A stretch of 64,000 bases of DNA from Burkholderia sp. OK233 (lineage in GTDB: Bacteria; Pseudomonadota; Gammaproteobacteria; Burkholderiales; Burkholderiaceae). Below the pieces are notes generated by a model. That model searched no databases and was not told the origin of the DNA. It saw nothing but the letters and a program-made list of their open reading frames with translations. The position numbers and the translations under genes were made by a program. Of this stretch, positions 53,402-62,631 are shown in pieces (positions within the stretch are counted from its first letter, which is position 1; every line of letters starts with the position of its first letter). The stretch lies in assembly GCF_900230185.1 (NCBI RefSeq), contig NZ_OCSR01000001.1, forward strand, positions 4,650,001 through 4,714,000, read 5' to 3'.

Positions 53402-53779
53402 TCAGGTGGTGCGCTGCAGCTGCGTTTTGACGAGGCTCGTCAGCTTGCGCACGGCTTGCCTGAGGAAGCGGTGCGGCTCGTTCTCAGGGCGCCATGGCTC
53501 GACGACGAACACGGCGGATTGCGCATGCGCTGCGCTGATCGACACGACGCCGCGCTGTGGCGTGACATAGCGTTCGCCTTCATGCAGCGTGACCGACGTG
53601 ACCGGGACGGTGTCTCCCAGCCACGCCAGAGAATGATCGCGGAAAGCGAGTTGCAGATCGCATTCGACGGCCACGATCGAGGTTCGGGCACGCAGATCGT
53701 GCACGGCCATCTGACCGGCGGCAACGCGCGAGGTGGTGGCATCGTGAGGTAAACCGGTGCGAGGTTGAGTGATGGGCAT
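53402..53779 (-). CDS. DUF2917-like protein
   Basis: 125 residues from the ATG at 53779 with AGGAAT upstream; a longer frame starts at 53812. A single small beta domain is suggested by ECDLQLAFRDHSLAWLGDT followed by LHEGERYVTPQRGVVSISA, the pattern I associate with DUF2917 (cupin-like). The C-terminal PHRFLRQAVRKLTSLVK is a basic helix. No signal peptide. It is divergent from the MocR-type regulator across a 178-bp gap with repeated half-sites, so it is probably that regulator's target. Confidence 0.6.
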   Translation of the reverse strand: MPITQPRTGLPHDATTSRVAAGQMAVHDLRARTSIVAVECDLQLAFRDHSLAWLGDTVPVTSVTLHEGERYVTPQRGVVSISAAHAQSAVFVVEPWRPENEPHRFLRQAVRKLTSLVKTQLQRTT

Positions 53780-53824
53780 GACCGATTCCTTTAAACCGTT
53801 TTCATGCCACACAGCTTATTGAGT

Positions 53825-53899
53825 CCGTACAGGTGAAAACAGGCGCAATAATGGACAATGTGAACCGGTACAACGCAGGGTTTAAGCATGCTGTATCGG
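53825..53899. promoter_or_regulatory. Repeated half-sites in the DUF2917/MocR divergent promoter
   Basis: CCGTACAG (53825-53832), CCGGTACA (53865-53872) and, on the other strand, CCGATACA (53892-53899) share a CCG-n-TACA core. The first two are direct repeats 40 bp apart; the third is inverted. MocR proteins commonly bind such direct or inverted half-sites next to their own gene. Confidence 0.5.
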
Positions 53900-53957
53900 T
53901 TGGAATCAGGCCGATGTGTATCTGTCGCCACGCCCGAACTATCCGCACCATCGGATC

Positions 53958-55487
53958 ATGAGCACTTCTACCTCTACACCCGATGCACAAGCGGTGACGT
54001 GCACGGAAGCGCCGCCCGCCGACGGCCGCCCCCCGGATGGCCGGCCCCTTTACCGCCAACTGGCCGACCAATACCGCCGCGCGATCGATAACGGCGTGCT
54101 GCGTCCCGGTGACCGCATGCCGTCGATGCGCGCGTTCATGCAGCGGCACGGCGTGAGCCTCGCAACCGCGACCGAGAGCTATCGAACCCTGGAACGCGCC
54201 GCGCTGATCGACGCCCGGCCACGTGCCGGTTATTTCGTGCGCGCCCGTCAAACGGCAGCTTTGCCAGCTGCAACCGAGCCCGATCTTGCGGTCGTGCCCG
54301 GCGCCGCGCAGTTCGTCGGCATCCATTCGGCGATTTCGGCGATCGTGTCGAAATTCCAGCGCTATCCCGACGCGCTGAACCTCGGCGGCGCGACCGCATC
54401 GCCCGATCTCTATCCCACTGACGCTTTGCAGAAGGCCGCGCTACGCGCCTTGCGCCGACGGCCGACCTTGCTGACCGCGGCCGGACACGATCAGGGCGAT
54501 CCCGAACTGCGCGCCATCATTGCGCGCCGTGCGCTCGACGCCGGCATCCAGATCGGCGCGGACGATGTGATCATGACCCATGGCGGCATCGAGGCCGTGA
54601 ACCTGGCCTTGCGCGCGGTGACGCAGCCGGGCGACACGGTCGCGGTGGAATCGCCGTGCTTCTTCGGCTTGCTGCAGGTGCTCGAAAGCCTCGGCTTGCG
54701 CGCGCTCGAAATTCCGGCCAGTCCGACCACCGGCATTGCCATCGAAGCGTTGGCGTTTGCGCTGCAAACGCATCCCGACATCAAGGCGGTAGTGGTTGTG
54801 CCGAATCTGCAGAACCCGCTCGGCAGCGTGATGCCCGATGCGCACAAGGCGCGGCTCGTCGAACTGTGCGCGCGAGCCGGCATTCCCCTCATCGAAGACG
54901 ATCCCTATCGGGAACTCGCCGACACCGCACAGCCGCCCAGATCGTTGAAGGCCTGGGACACAGACGGCACGGTGATCCATTGCACGTCGTTCAACAAGAC
55001 ACTTGCACCCGGCATGCGGGTCGGCTGGATCAACGGCGGACGCTGGCATCCGCGTATCGGCATGCTGAAGTTCGCGCAGTCGCGCCATAACGAGCAGTTG
55101 TCGCAAGTCGTGCTCGCCGAATTTCTGGAAACGAATGCGTATGAACGGCATCTGCGGCGTTTGCGCGACCGTCTGCGGATTCAGCGCGAACGGATGGCCG
55201 CAGCGATCGCCGCGTCGTTTCCCGACGGCACGCGCTTCACGCCACCGGGCGGGGGCATGTTTTTCTGGATCGAGCTGCCGCGTGAGGTGTCATCGGCTGC
55301 TTTTTTCGACGCGGCTTTGGACGAAGGCATTCGCGTGATGCCGGGCACGGTGTTTTCGAACGCTGGGCGCTTCGATCATTTCATTCGTCTGAGTTGCCCG
55401 AGTACGGATCTCGATCAGGCCGATGACGCGGTGCGCAGGTTAGGGCGTCTGGCGGCACGGAGGGTAGCGCATGCGCGAACGCCGTAA
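53958..55487 (+). CDS. MocR-type PLP-dependent transcriptional regulator
   Basis: 509 residues from the ATG at 53958. An N-terminal GntR winged helix (about 30-100: PLYRQLADQYRRAIDNGVLRPGD, PSMRAFMQRHGVSLATATESYRTLERA) is fused to a class-I aminotransferase-like domain. The PLP lysine is K347 in CTSFNKTLAPGMRVGW. These proteins sense PLP, amino acids or related amines and control a neighbouring gene and often themselves. No vitamin B6 or GABA gene is next to it; the only close divergent neighbour is the DUF2917-like gene. It could alternatively be described as an aminotransferase, but the GntR domain argues against that. Confidence 0.93.
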   Translation: MSTSTSTPDAQAVTCTEAPPADGRPPDGRPLYRQLADQYRRAIDNGVLRPGDRMPSMRAFMQRHGVSLATATESYRTLERAALIDARPRAGYFVRARQTAALPAATEPDLAVVPGAAQFVGIHSAISAIVSKFQRYPDALNLGGATASPDLYPTDALQKAALRALRRRPTLLTAAGHDQGDPELRAIIARRALDAGIQIGADDVIMTHGGIEAVNLALRAVTQPGDTVAVESPCFFGLLQVLESLGLRALEIPASPTTGIAIEALAFALQTHPDIKAVVVVPNLQNPLGSVMPDAHKARLVELCARAGIPLIEDDPYRELADTAQPPRSLKAWDTDGTVIHCTSFNKTLAPGMRVGWINGGRWHPRIGMLKFAQSRHNEQLSQVVLAEFLETNAYERHLRRLRDRLRIQRERMAAAIAASFPDGTRFTPPGGGMFFWIELPREVSSAAFFDAALDEGIRVMPGTVFSNAGRFDHFIRLSCPSTDLDQADDAVRRLGRLAARRVAHARTP

Positions 55488-55550
55488 CGGTTATGATTTC
55501 CTACTGCGCAAAATTCTGGCCCAACGAATTGAATCGAAGAAGGTGATCCC

Positions 55551-55853
55551 GTGATCCGTCATATTGTGATGTGGAAGCTCAAAGAACACGCCGAAGGTGC
55601 CTCGCGCGCCGAAAACGTCCTGAAGCTAAAGGAGAAACTCGAAGGCTGCCGCGACATTGTTCCAGGCATGCTCAAGCTCGAAGTCGGCATCGCGGCACCG
55701 GGCCTCGAATCGACTTACGACATCGTGCTGGTGTCGGACTTCACCGACAAGGCCGCGCTCGACGCCTACCAGGTCCATCCGACGCATACGGCGCTGAAAG
55801 GCTTCGTCGGTGCGGTGCGCGAATCGCGTGAATGTGTCGACTACGAAATCTGA
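55551..55853 (+). CDS. Dabb-family stress-responsive alpha/beta-barrel protein
   Basis: 100 residues from a GTG at 55551, with GAAGAAGGTG upstream. MIRHIVMWKLKEHA and YDIVLVSDFTDKAALDAYQVHP are typical of the Dabb (dimeric ferredoxin-like) domain, whose members include plant stress proteins and olivetolic acid cyclase. Enzymatic function is not known here. The hotdog thioesterase gene starts 8 bp after its stop, so they are surely co-transcribed. Confidence 0.9.
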   Translation: MIRHIVMWKLKEHAEGASRAENVLKLKEKLEGCRDIVPGMLKLEVGIAAPGLESTYDIVLVSDFTDKAALDAYQVHPTHTALKGFVGAVRESRECVDYEI

Positions 55854-55861
55854 AATCCGCA

Positions 55862-56347
55862 ATGACCGACTCACCCTCATCTAAAACGAGCAGCGCAACG
55901 CTGCCCGAAAGCCCGTTCGTCGACCGGCTCGGCGCGCAACTCGTGTCGGCGGCAGACGGCGCCAGCGAAGTCGTGTTGCCGCTGCAACCCGATCACATGA
56001 ACACGTGGGATGTCGCGCATGGCGGCGTGACCATGACGCTCGCCGACGTCGCGCTCGCGATGGCCGCGCGCAGTCTGGCCGGCGACGGCGTCGGTGTGGT
56101 CACCGTCGAGATGAAGGTCAACTTCATGCAGCCGGGCCGCGGCGAATTGCGCGCCACCGGCCGCGTGCTGCACCGCTCGACCACCATGGCCTATTGCGAA
56201 GGGGAGATCCGCGACAGCGAAGGCCACTTCGTCGCCAAAGCGCTCGGCACCTTCAAATATATGCGGCGCCTCGCCGTGGGCCGCGACGTGACGCAACAGC
56301 GTCTGCGCAGCGACCCTTCGGCAAAACCCGGTCCAAGCGACGGCTAA
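55862..56347 (+). CDS. PaaI-family hotdog thioesterase
   Basis: 161 residues from the ATG at 55862. Hydrolyses acyl- or aryl-CoA thioesters. HMNTWDVAHGGVTMTLADVALAMA carries the N/D-x-x-H-G-G core of the family, and VTVEMKVNFMQPGRGEL is the next conserved strand. The last 20 residues are a polar tail. Directly follows the Dabb gene. Context with acyl-CoA genes suggests release of a dead-end CoA ester. Confidence 0.9.
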   Translation: MTDSPSSKTSSATLPESPFVDRLGAQLVSAADGASEVVLPLQPDHMNTWDVAHGGVTMTLADVALAMAARSLAGDGVGVVTVEMKVNFMQPGRGELRATGRVLHRSTTMAYCEGEIRDSEGHFVAKALGTFKYMRRLAVGRDVTQQRLRSDPSAKPGPSDG

Positions 56348-56460
56348 TCACCAGATGGACAGCGCGCGTGTCGAGCGCCACGCGCGGAGTTATCTTTTTG
56401 CAGACGCTGTTGGTTCGAACTATTCGCCGATCACATCGGTAACTCATGGAGACGATCGTC

Positions 56461-57459
56461 ATGCCCCAGATCAACCGTCAACTCGTGCTGGCTTCGCGTC
56501 CACAAGGCGCTGTTACGCCCGATAACTTCAAGCTCGTCGAAACGCCACTGGCGCCGCTTGCCGATGGCGAATTCCGCGTGCGGAATCACTTCCTGTCGCT
56601 CGACCCGTACATGCGCGGCCGGATGAACGACAGCAAGTCGTATGCAGCGCCGCAGCCGCTGAACGAAGTGATGATCGGCGGCACGGTAGGCGAGGTGGTG
56701 GAGTCGAAGAATCCGAAGTTCGCGGTGGGCGATAAGGTTGTCGCGATGTTCGGCTGGCAGGAGTACGGCACCTCGAACGGTGCGGGCGTGCAGAAAGTCG
56801 ACGATACGCATGTGCCGCTGTCGGCGTATCTCGGCCCGGTTGGCATGCCGGGCGTGACGGCCTGGTATGGTCTGAACAGGATCATCGCGCCGAAGGCGGG
56901 TGAGACGGTGGTGGTCAGTGCGGCGAGCGGAGCCGTTGGCAGCGTAGTCGGGCAACTGGCGAAACTGGCCGGCGCGCGCGCGGTCGGCATCGCGGGCGGC
57001 GCGGATAAGTGCCGCTATGTGGTCGAGACCCTCGGCTTCGATGCCTGCGTCGACTACAAGGCTGGCAATCTGTATCAGGAACTCAAAGCCGTGACGCCGG
57101 ACGGCGTCGATGGCTACTTCGAGAACGTCGGCGGCGAAGTGCTCGACGTGACGCTCGCGCGCATGAATGCGTTCGGCCGCATCGCGTTGTGCGGGTTTAT
57201 TGCGGGCTACGATGGCCAGCCGATGCCGCTCAAGCATCCGTCGCTGATGCTCACGCAGCGGCTGCTGGTGCAGGGCTTCATCGTCAGCGAGCATATGGAT
57301 GTGTGGCCCCAAGCGCTCACGCAGCTCGGCACGCTGGTCGCGCAGAAGAAGCTGCAGTATCGCGAGACCATCGCGCAGGGGCTCGATGCGGCGCCCGAGG
57401 CGTTCATCGGTCTGCTGAAAGGCAAGAACTTCGGCAAGCAGCTCGTCAAGCTGATCTGA
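56461..57459 (+). CDS. NADP-dependent MDR oxidoreductase (CurA / PTGR type)
   Basis: 332 residues from the ATG at 56461, which has GGAG about 9 nt upstream; another ATG lies 15 nt before it. Zinc-free medium-chain reductase that reduces the 2-alkenal or enone double bond. FLSLDPYMRGRMND, the nucleotide-binding VVVSAASGAVGSVVGQLAKL, and YFENVGGEVLD are typical of the leukotriene B4 dehydrogenase/CurA group. Same strand as the thioesterase upstream and the SDR downstream. Confidence 0.92.
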   Translation: MPQINRQLVLASRPQGAVTPDNFKLVETPLAPLADGEFRVRNHFLSLDPYMRGRMNDSKSYAAPQPLNEVMIGGTVGEVVESKNPKFAVGDKVVAMFGWQEYGTSNGAGVQKVDDTHVPLSAYLGPVGMPGVTAWYGLNRIIAPKAGETVVVSAASGAVGSVVGQLAKLAGARAVGIAGGADKCRYVVETLGFDACVDYKAGNLYQELKAVTPDGVDGYFENVGGEVLDVTLARMNAFGRIALCGFIAGYDGQPMPLKHPSLMLTQRLLVQGFIVSEHMDVWPQALTQLGTLVAQKKLQYRETIAQGLDAAPEAFIGLLKGKNFGKQLVKLI

Positions 57460-57575
57460 GCGCGGCGGCTGTCGAGCCGCGCATGCGGGAGATGTCGATG
57501 AGACCCAGCCGATAAACGTATCGGCTTACGGTTCCCAACCGATAATGCCCGACTGCTAAACCCAGGAGAGGAAGG

Positions 57576-58463
57576 ATGTTCGAATTCGCAGGCAAGGGGG
57601 CGGTGATCACCGGTGCGGCAAGCGGTTTTGGCCGGGCGTTCGCGGAGAAGGGTGCGTCGCTCGGCATGAAGCTCGTGCTGGCCGATGTGAATCCAGAGGC
57701 GCTTTCGCAAACCGTCGACGCATTGCGCGCCGGCGGTGCGGAGGCGATTGGCGTGCCGACCGACGTGTCCGACGCCGCACAAGTCGAAGCGCTCGCGCAA
57801 GCGGCGCTCGACGCCTTCGGTAAAGTCCATCTGCTCTTTAACAACGCGGGCGTGGGCTCGGGCGGCTTCCTCTGGGAAAGCTCGGCGAACGATTGGGCGT
57901 GGGTGTTCAACGTCAACGTGATGGGCGTCGCGCACGGCGTGCGCGCCTTCACGCCGATCATGCTGCGGCAGAACGAACCCGCGCATATCGTCAACACGGC
58001 GTCTGTGGCGGGCTTGTTGTCGCCGCCCGCGATGGGCATCTACAACGCCTCGAAGCATGCCGTCGTGTCGTTGACGGAGACGCTTTATCACGACCTGCAG
58101 TTGGCGCAAGCCGGGCATGCGGAGGGCGGCACAGTCGGCTGTTCATTGTTGTGTCCGGCCTTCGTGCCGACCGGCATCGCCGATGCGGAACGCGCGCGGC
58201 CCGCGGAATTGCGCAACGACAGCGGGCCGACCCGCTCGCAGATCGCTGCCGGCAAGCAACTGCAGCGCGCGGTGCAATCGGGCAAGCTGACGGCGGCCGA
58301 TGTAGCCGAGATCACGTTCGAAGCGATCGCGACACGCCGTTTCTACATCGTCACGCATCCGGGCATCATGGCGACGGTGAAGCTGCGTCACGAGGACATC
58401 GAGCAGTTGCGTAACCCGACTGATCCGATGTCGCTGAAGCCCGAAGTGAAGAACGCGAGCTAG
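57576..58463 (+). CDS. Short-chain dehydrogenase/reductase
   Basis: 295 residues, classical SDR. TGAASGFG binds the cofactor; the Asp in LVLADVNPE at the end of strand 2 points to NAD(H) rather than NADP(H). NNAGVGSGG, the catalytic Ser in NTASVAGLLS, and YNASK are all present. The C-terminus is longer than the 250-residue norm and contains TRSQIAAGKQLQ. Substrate unknown; neighbours suggest fatty or alicyclic alcohols. Confidence 0.93.
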   Translation: MFEFAGKGAVITGAASGFGRAFAEKGASLGMKLVLADVNPEALSQTVDALRAGGAEAIGVPTDVSDAAQVEALAQAALDAFGKVHLLFNNAGVGSGGFLWESSANDWAWVFNVNVMGVAHGVRAFTPIMLRQNEPAHIVNTASVAGLLSPPAMGIYNASKHAVVSLTETLYHDLQLAQAGHAEGGTVGCSLLCPAFVPTGIADAERARPAELRNDSGPTRSQIAAGKQLQRAVQSGKLTAADVAEITFEAIATRRFYIVTHPGIMATVKLRHEDIEQLRNPTDPMSLKPEVKNAS

Positions 58464-58523
58464 GTGCTGTTTCCCCACTTTTGACCCACTAACCTCCGCC
58501 GCCCACGCGCCACCTGCCGCCCA

Positions 58524-59483
58524 ATGCCGCTGAACCCGAAAATCGAGCAGGTGCTCGACATGATCGCGCGCGCGAAGCGCCCGCAGCTTCACGAGTTGAC
58601 TCCGCAACAGGCGCGCGCGTCCTACGAAAAAAGCGCGCCGATTCTGGAGATCGCCAGCGCGCCGATGTTTGCGGTCGAAGACCTGCACGTGCCGACACGC
58701 GACGGCGCGACGATTCGCGCGCGTCTTTATCAGCCTGTCGAACCGAGCTGGGCCGAGCTTGCGCCGGCGCTGGTGTATTACCATGGCGGCGGCTTCACGG
58801 TCGGCAGTGTCGAAACGCACGACGCGTTGTGCCGGATGTTCGCGCGCGATGGCAAGTGCACGGTGCTGTCGGTCGATTACCGGCTCGCACCCGAGTACAA
58901 ATTTCCCACCGCCGTCGAAGACGCATTCGATGCGTTGACCTGGCTGCACGCGCATGCCGCGGAATACGGCATCGATGCGGAGCGGCTGGCCGTTGGCGGC
59001 GATAGCGCGGGTGGCACGCTGGCAACGGTGTGCGCGGTGCTGGCACGCGACGCGGGCATCAAGCTCGCGCTGCAATTGCTGATCTATCCGGGCGCTACGG
59101 GCTATCAGCAAACCGATTCGCACTCGCGCCTCGCCGACGGCTTCCTGCTGTCGGGCGACACGATTCAATGGTTCTTCGAGCAATACGTGCGTGACAAGAA
59201 CGATCGCGACGACTGGCGTTTTGCGCCGCTAGACGGCACGCGTGGTGCGCCGGATTTCAGCAGCCTTGCACCAGCATGGATCGCGACCGCCGAATACGAT
59301 CCTCTAAGCGACGAAGGCGATGCGTATGCGGAGAAACTGCGCGCCGCGAGCAACCCGGTCACGCTGAAACGCTACCCGGGCATGATTCACGAGTTCTTCA
59401 AGATGGGTGGCTACGTAGCCGACGTCGCAGAGGCGCATGCGGATGCCGCCGCGGCTTTGCGAGCGGCGTTCGGTGTGGAGTAG
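58524..59483 (+). CDS. HSL-family alpha/beta hydrolase (esterase)
   Basis: 319 residues. Hormone-sensitive-lipase (family IV) esterase: oxyanion motif YYHGGGFTVGS, nucleophile S161 in GGDSAGG, acid D259 in YDPLSDEG, and base H289 in GMIHEFF. No signal peptide, so intracellular, acting on short-chain esters. Last gene of the same-strand series after the MocR gene; the SDR is 60 bp upstream. Start chosen at the first ATG; no strong ribosome site is visible. Confidence 0.93.
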   Translation: MPLNPKIEQVLDMIARAKRPQLHELTPQQARASYEKSAPILEIASAPMFAVEDLHVPTRDGATIRARLYQPVEPSWAELAPALVYYHGGGFTVGSVETHDALCRMFARDGKCTVLSVDYRLAPEYKFPTAVEDAFDALTWLHAHAAEYGIDAERLAVGGDSAGGTLATVCAVLARDAGIKLALQLLIYPGATGYQQTDSHSRLADGFLLSGDTIQWFFEQYVRDKNDRDDWRFAPLDGTRGAPDFSSLAPAWIATAEYDPLSDEGDAYAEKLRAASNPVTLKRYPGMIHEFFKMGGYVADVAEAHADAAAALRAAFGVE

Positions 59484-59526
59484 TCGCCTCCCTGTGTAAA
59501 GCGGCCAGGCGGTCGTCAAACGCGCC

Positions 59527-60360
59527 TCAGGCAATCTCGCGCTCGACGTTGAACGCGAAGCTGCGCTCGAAGTCGCCGGGCCGCACGATCCGATGCGAGC
59601 CGTTGTCGTCGCTGCGTTCGGCGGCCGCTACGCTGATCACCTCACCGTGCGCGACCACGCGCACCGCAGTCGTGCCGCGCGTGCCGTATTCCGGCGTTTC
59701 GATAAAAGCCGCCGAGAGCGCCCGTTCGCGTTCGAGCGGGATGCCGGTGGACGGCAATTCGTCGTCGCGCGCGAGGCGAGGATCGCGCATCAGATCGATC
59801 AGCCGTTCGATCGGCGGCATCGCATCACGCGCGAGCATGGCGCCCAGTTCCGCGCGCTTTTTAGCCAGCTTCGGCCAGGCGGTATCGAGCACCGCGTTCG
59901 AGATGCCGTGCGTGCCGGACTCGAGCAGCGTGGGGGCGGTGTTCGACCGGTTGCAGTACCAGCCGAGCTCGCGGCGCGTCCAGTCGCCGACGAGCAGATT
60001 GAAGCCGTTGTAGATGTCGCCGGTTCGCGCGACATGTTGCAGATAGTCGAGCGGTGTTTCGTGCTGGCCGTTGTCCGAGCCACTGAGCCAGTCGCTGACA
60101 AGCGTGCCGCGGGTCGGCGCGTCGGCGCGCATTTCATGCGGCGCGCGGTAATTGGTCAGCGCGGCGAAGCGGCCATCGCGCGACATGCCGAGCCACGTAC
60201 CGCCGCCCACCAGATCGCGCCCGGCCAACACGGTCGGCGCGTCATGCCACCAACTGATCGGCTCGGCGGTGCGGCGGAAGAATTCGTCGCGATTCGCGGC
60301 GAGCGTGAAGAGCGGTCCGCCGACCGCATCGGGTCGCCAGTCGAAGACAATCAGGCACAT
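59527..60360 (-). CDS. NRDE-domain protein (TANGO2 family)
   Basis: 277 residues with MCLIVF at the start, the N-terminal Cys that is invariant in this family, then LAANRDEFFRRTA, the NRDE motif that names it. YNGFNLLVGDW and GTWLGMSRDGRFAALTNYR also match. Animal TANGO2 homologues are tied to lipid/CoA and heme handling; the bacterial role is not settled. The gene lies downstream of ygfZ on the same strand, but a terminator separates them. Confidence 0.92.
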   Translation of the reverse strand: MCLIVFDWRPDAVGGPLFTLAANRDEFFRRTAEPISWWHDAPTVLAGRDLVGGGTWLGMSRDGRFAALTNYRAPHEMRADAPTRGTLVSDWLSGSDNGQHETPLDYLQHVARTGDIYNGFNLLVGDWTRRELGWYCNRSNTAPTLLESGTHGISNAVLDTAWPKLAKKRAELGAMLARDAMPPIERLIDLMRDPRLARDDELPSTGIPLERERALSAAFIETPEYGTRGTTAVRVVAHGEVISVAAAERSDDNGSHRIVRPGDFERSFAFNVEREIA

Positions 60361-60403
60361 CGGGTGGTGTCTCCCGGTGGGGGCGGTGGAGGAACAGATG
60401 CCA

Positions 60404-60431
60404 TAAAAAAGCGGCGCTTGATTGCGCCGCT
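60404..60431 (-). terminator. Terminator of ygfZ
   Basis: On the minus strand, stem AGCGGCGC/GCGCCGCT (60410-60417 with 60424-60431) is followed by TTTTTT (60405-60410). Lies between ygfZ and the NRDE gene. Confidence 0.85.
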
Positions 60432-60444
60432 CGGGTCTAGGCGC

Positions 60445-61542
60445 TTAAACCTCAGTCGGCAACCCATACGGCAACGCCAGGAACGTCAGGGCCGGACCAT
60501 CCGCCGCGCCCAGATGCACCGTACCGCCTTCGAGGGCCGCCAGCTTGATCTCCACCAGCACATCGACGCCCCCCTCCGGCGCCGATGCCGCGTTCACCAC
60601 CATGCCGCACGGCTGGCCCGGGTCGGCCGAGTGAAACAGTTCGGCGCCGGCCTTGACCGTCTCCAGTTCGCCCGTCACGTTCGCGAGCGAGGTGCGCCGC
60701 TTGATCGTGCCGCGATACTGGCTGCGCGCCACCACTTCCTGACCCGGATAGCAGCCTTTGCGGAAATTGACCGCGCCGAGCACATCGAAGTTGACCATCT
60801 GCGGCACGAACTGCTCGACCACCGGCTGCGTAATGCGAGGTTCGCCCGCACGAATGTCGAGCCAGTCCCATACCGCCGGCGACACGCGCTTGAGCTTTTC
60901 ATCGAGCAAGGGCAGGTGTGCTTCGATCGCGGCTTTCGGGCCGACCCACAGATAGCGCAGCCGGCCTAGCGCGTCCGGAACGCGAATCAGCGAGCCCGCC
61001 GTGCCGTCCACCTGGACATGCACACCGTCGGGCAGCGCATCGAACACGCCGGAAAGCGCTTTGCGCACGTCGCCCGCGAGGCCCACCACCGCCAGTTCGC
61101 TGCTCGCGTCAACGAGCCTGGCCTTGGCGCGCAGAACGAACATGGACAGCCGCTTTTGCACGGCGGCCTGCACGTCTTTCGAAACCAGCAGGCGGATCCT
61201 GTCGCCCGTGCGCCATGTCAGGAACGACGCCAGCAGCCGGCCCTTGGCCGAGCAGTAGCCCGCAAGGCGCGCATTGGCGGCGTCGAGATGCTGGGTGTCG
61301 TTGGTCAACTGGCCGTGCAGGAAGCTCGCCGCGTCGTCGCCGGTCGCGTCGATCACGCCGAACTGCGTCAGCGGCATGTAGGCGCCTTGCCGGGTGACAG
61401 CGTCGAATTCGTCAGCGGCGGGGCGCGGTAAGGCAGGAAGTCCGACGGGCGCGGAAGCCTGTGCCGTGGCAGCGGCGCCCGTGTGAGCAACTGCGGGCGC
61501 CACTGAAGGCGTGCCTGAAGCGGTAGCGAGCGGTGTGTTCAT
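60445..61542 (-). CDS. ygfZ: Folate-binding iron-sulfur assembly protein YgfZ
   Basis: GcvT-like, tetrahydrofolate-dependent factor for repair or assembly of certain 4Fe-4S enzymes such as MiaB. 365 residues. The signature KGCYPGQEVVARSQYRG carries the conserved C264. The N-terminal 40 residues are Ala/Pro/Thr-rich and not part of the domain, which starts near TQFGVIDATGDDA. Divergent from mltG across 78 bp. Divergent ygfZ-mltG-tmk-holB is a common proteobacterial order. Confidence 0.94.
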   Translation of the reverse strand: MNTPLATASGTPSVAPAVAHTGAAATAQASAPVGLPALPRPAADEFDAVTRQGAYMPLTQFGVIDATGDDAASFLHGQLTNDTQHLDAANARLAGYCSAKGRLLASFLTWRTGDRIRLLVSKDVQAAVQKRLSMFVLRAKARLVDASSELAVVGLAGDVRKALSGVFDALPDGVHVQVDGTAGSLIRVPDALGRLRYLWVGPKAAIEAHLPLLDEKLKRVSPAVWDWLDIRAGEPRITQPVVEQFVPQMVNFDVLGAVNFRKGCYPGQEVVARSQYRGTIKRRTSLANVTGELETVKAGAELFHSADPGQPCGMVVNAASAPEGGVDVLVEIKLAALEGGTVHLGAADGPALTFLALPYGLPTEV

Positions 61543-61620
61543 GGATTCCCGGAACAGTCAATTCTGACTTTAGCTAAGGCAAACAAGTATTATATGAGGT
61601 CCAACCCAGCCACGTTTCGC

Positions 61621-62631
61621 ATGTCCCTTCTGAAGAAATGTTTCGTCGCCGGCTCAATCGTCGTTGTGCTGGCCGCAGCCGCAATCGCAGGCGGCTATCA
61701 CTGGGCCAACAGCCCACTCGATTTGACCCCCGCGCAACTCGATGTCACCGTCAAACCGCACAGCAGCCTGCGCAGCGTCACGCTGCAGCTCAACCGTGGC
61801 GGCGTGCCGGTCGAGCCTGAGCTGTTCGTCATCATGACGCGGCTGCTCGGGCTGCAAAGCGATCTGAAATCGGGCAACTACGAGTTCAAGACGGGCATCA
61901 CGCCGTACGAAGTGCTGCAAAAAATCGCGCGCGGCGACGTCAACGAATATGTGGCGACCATCATCGAAGGGTGGACTTTCAAGCGCATGCGCGCCGAACT
62001 GGACGCCAATCCGGCGCTCAAGCACGACACGGCCGGTATGAGCGACACCGATCTGATGAATGCGATCAACGCGCCGGAAGCGTCGACCGGCAATGGTGAA
62101 GGGCTGTTTTTCCCGGACACCTATCTGTTCGACAAGGACACCAGCGATCTGGACATCTATCGCCGCGCGTACCGTCTGATGCGGCTGCGTCTGGACGAGG
62201 CGTGGACCGCGCGTGCGCCGAACCTGCCGTACAAGACTCCGTATGATGCGTTGACGATGGCCTCGATCATCGAAAAGGAAACCGGCAAGAAATCGGACCG
62301 GCCGATGGTGGCGGCCGTGTTCGCGAACCGCCTGCGTGTGGGCATGCCGCTGCAAACCGACCCGACCGTGATCTACGGCATGGGCGACAGCTACACCGGC
62401 CGCATCAGGAAGAAAGACCTGCAGACCGACACTCCCTACAATACCTACACCCGGATGGGGCTTCCGCCAACGCCCATCTCGCTGCCCGGTGTCGCATCGC
62501 TGCAGGCGGCGATGAACCCGGCGCAATCCACCGCGCTGTATTTCGTTTCGCGCGGCGACGGCAGCAGTATCTTTTCTGACACCCTCGGCGATCACAACAA
62601 GGCCGTGGACAAATACATTCGAGGGCAATGA
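61621..62631 (+). CDS. mltG: Endolytic murein transglycosylase MltG
   Basis: Inner-membrane lytic transglycosylase that cuts nascent glycan strands. 336 residues from the ATG at 61621 (MSLLKKCF); with this start the catalytic Glu in MASIIEKETG is residue 218, equal to the E. coli number, which favours it over an ATG 27 nt upstream. One N-terminal membrane anchor (about 7-25), a LysM-like region with FELKTGITPYEVL-like GNYEFKTGITPYE, then EGLFFPDTYLF and GLPPTPISLPG. The stop overlaps the tmk start region (ATGATG), so translation is coupled. Confidence 0.95.
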   Translation: MSLLKKCFVAGSIVVVLAAAAIAGGYHWANSPLDLTPAQLDVTVKPHSSLRSVTLQLNRGGVPVEPELFVIMTRLLGLQSDLKSGNYEFKTGITPYEVLQKIARGDVNEYVATIIEGWTFKRMRAELDANPALKHDTAGMSDTDLMNAINAPEASTGNGEGLFFPDTYLFDKDTSDLDIYRRAYRLMRLRLDEAWTARAPNLPYKTPYDALTMASIIEKETGKKSDRPMVAAVFANRLRVGMPLQTDPTVIYGMGDSYTGRIRKKDLQTDTPYNTYTRMGLPPTPISLPGVASLQAAMNPAQSTALYFVSRGDGSSIFSDTLGDHNKAVDKYIRGQ

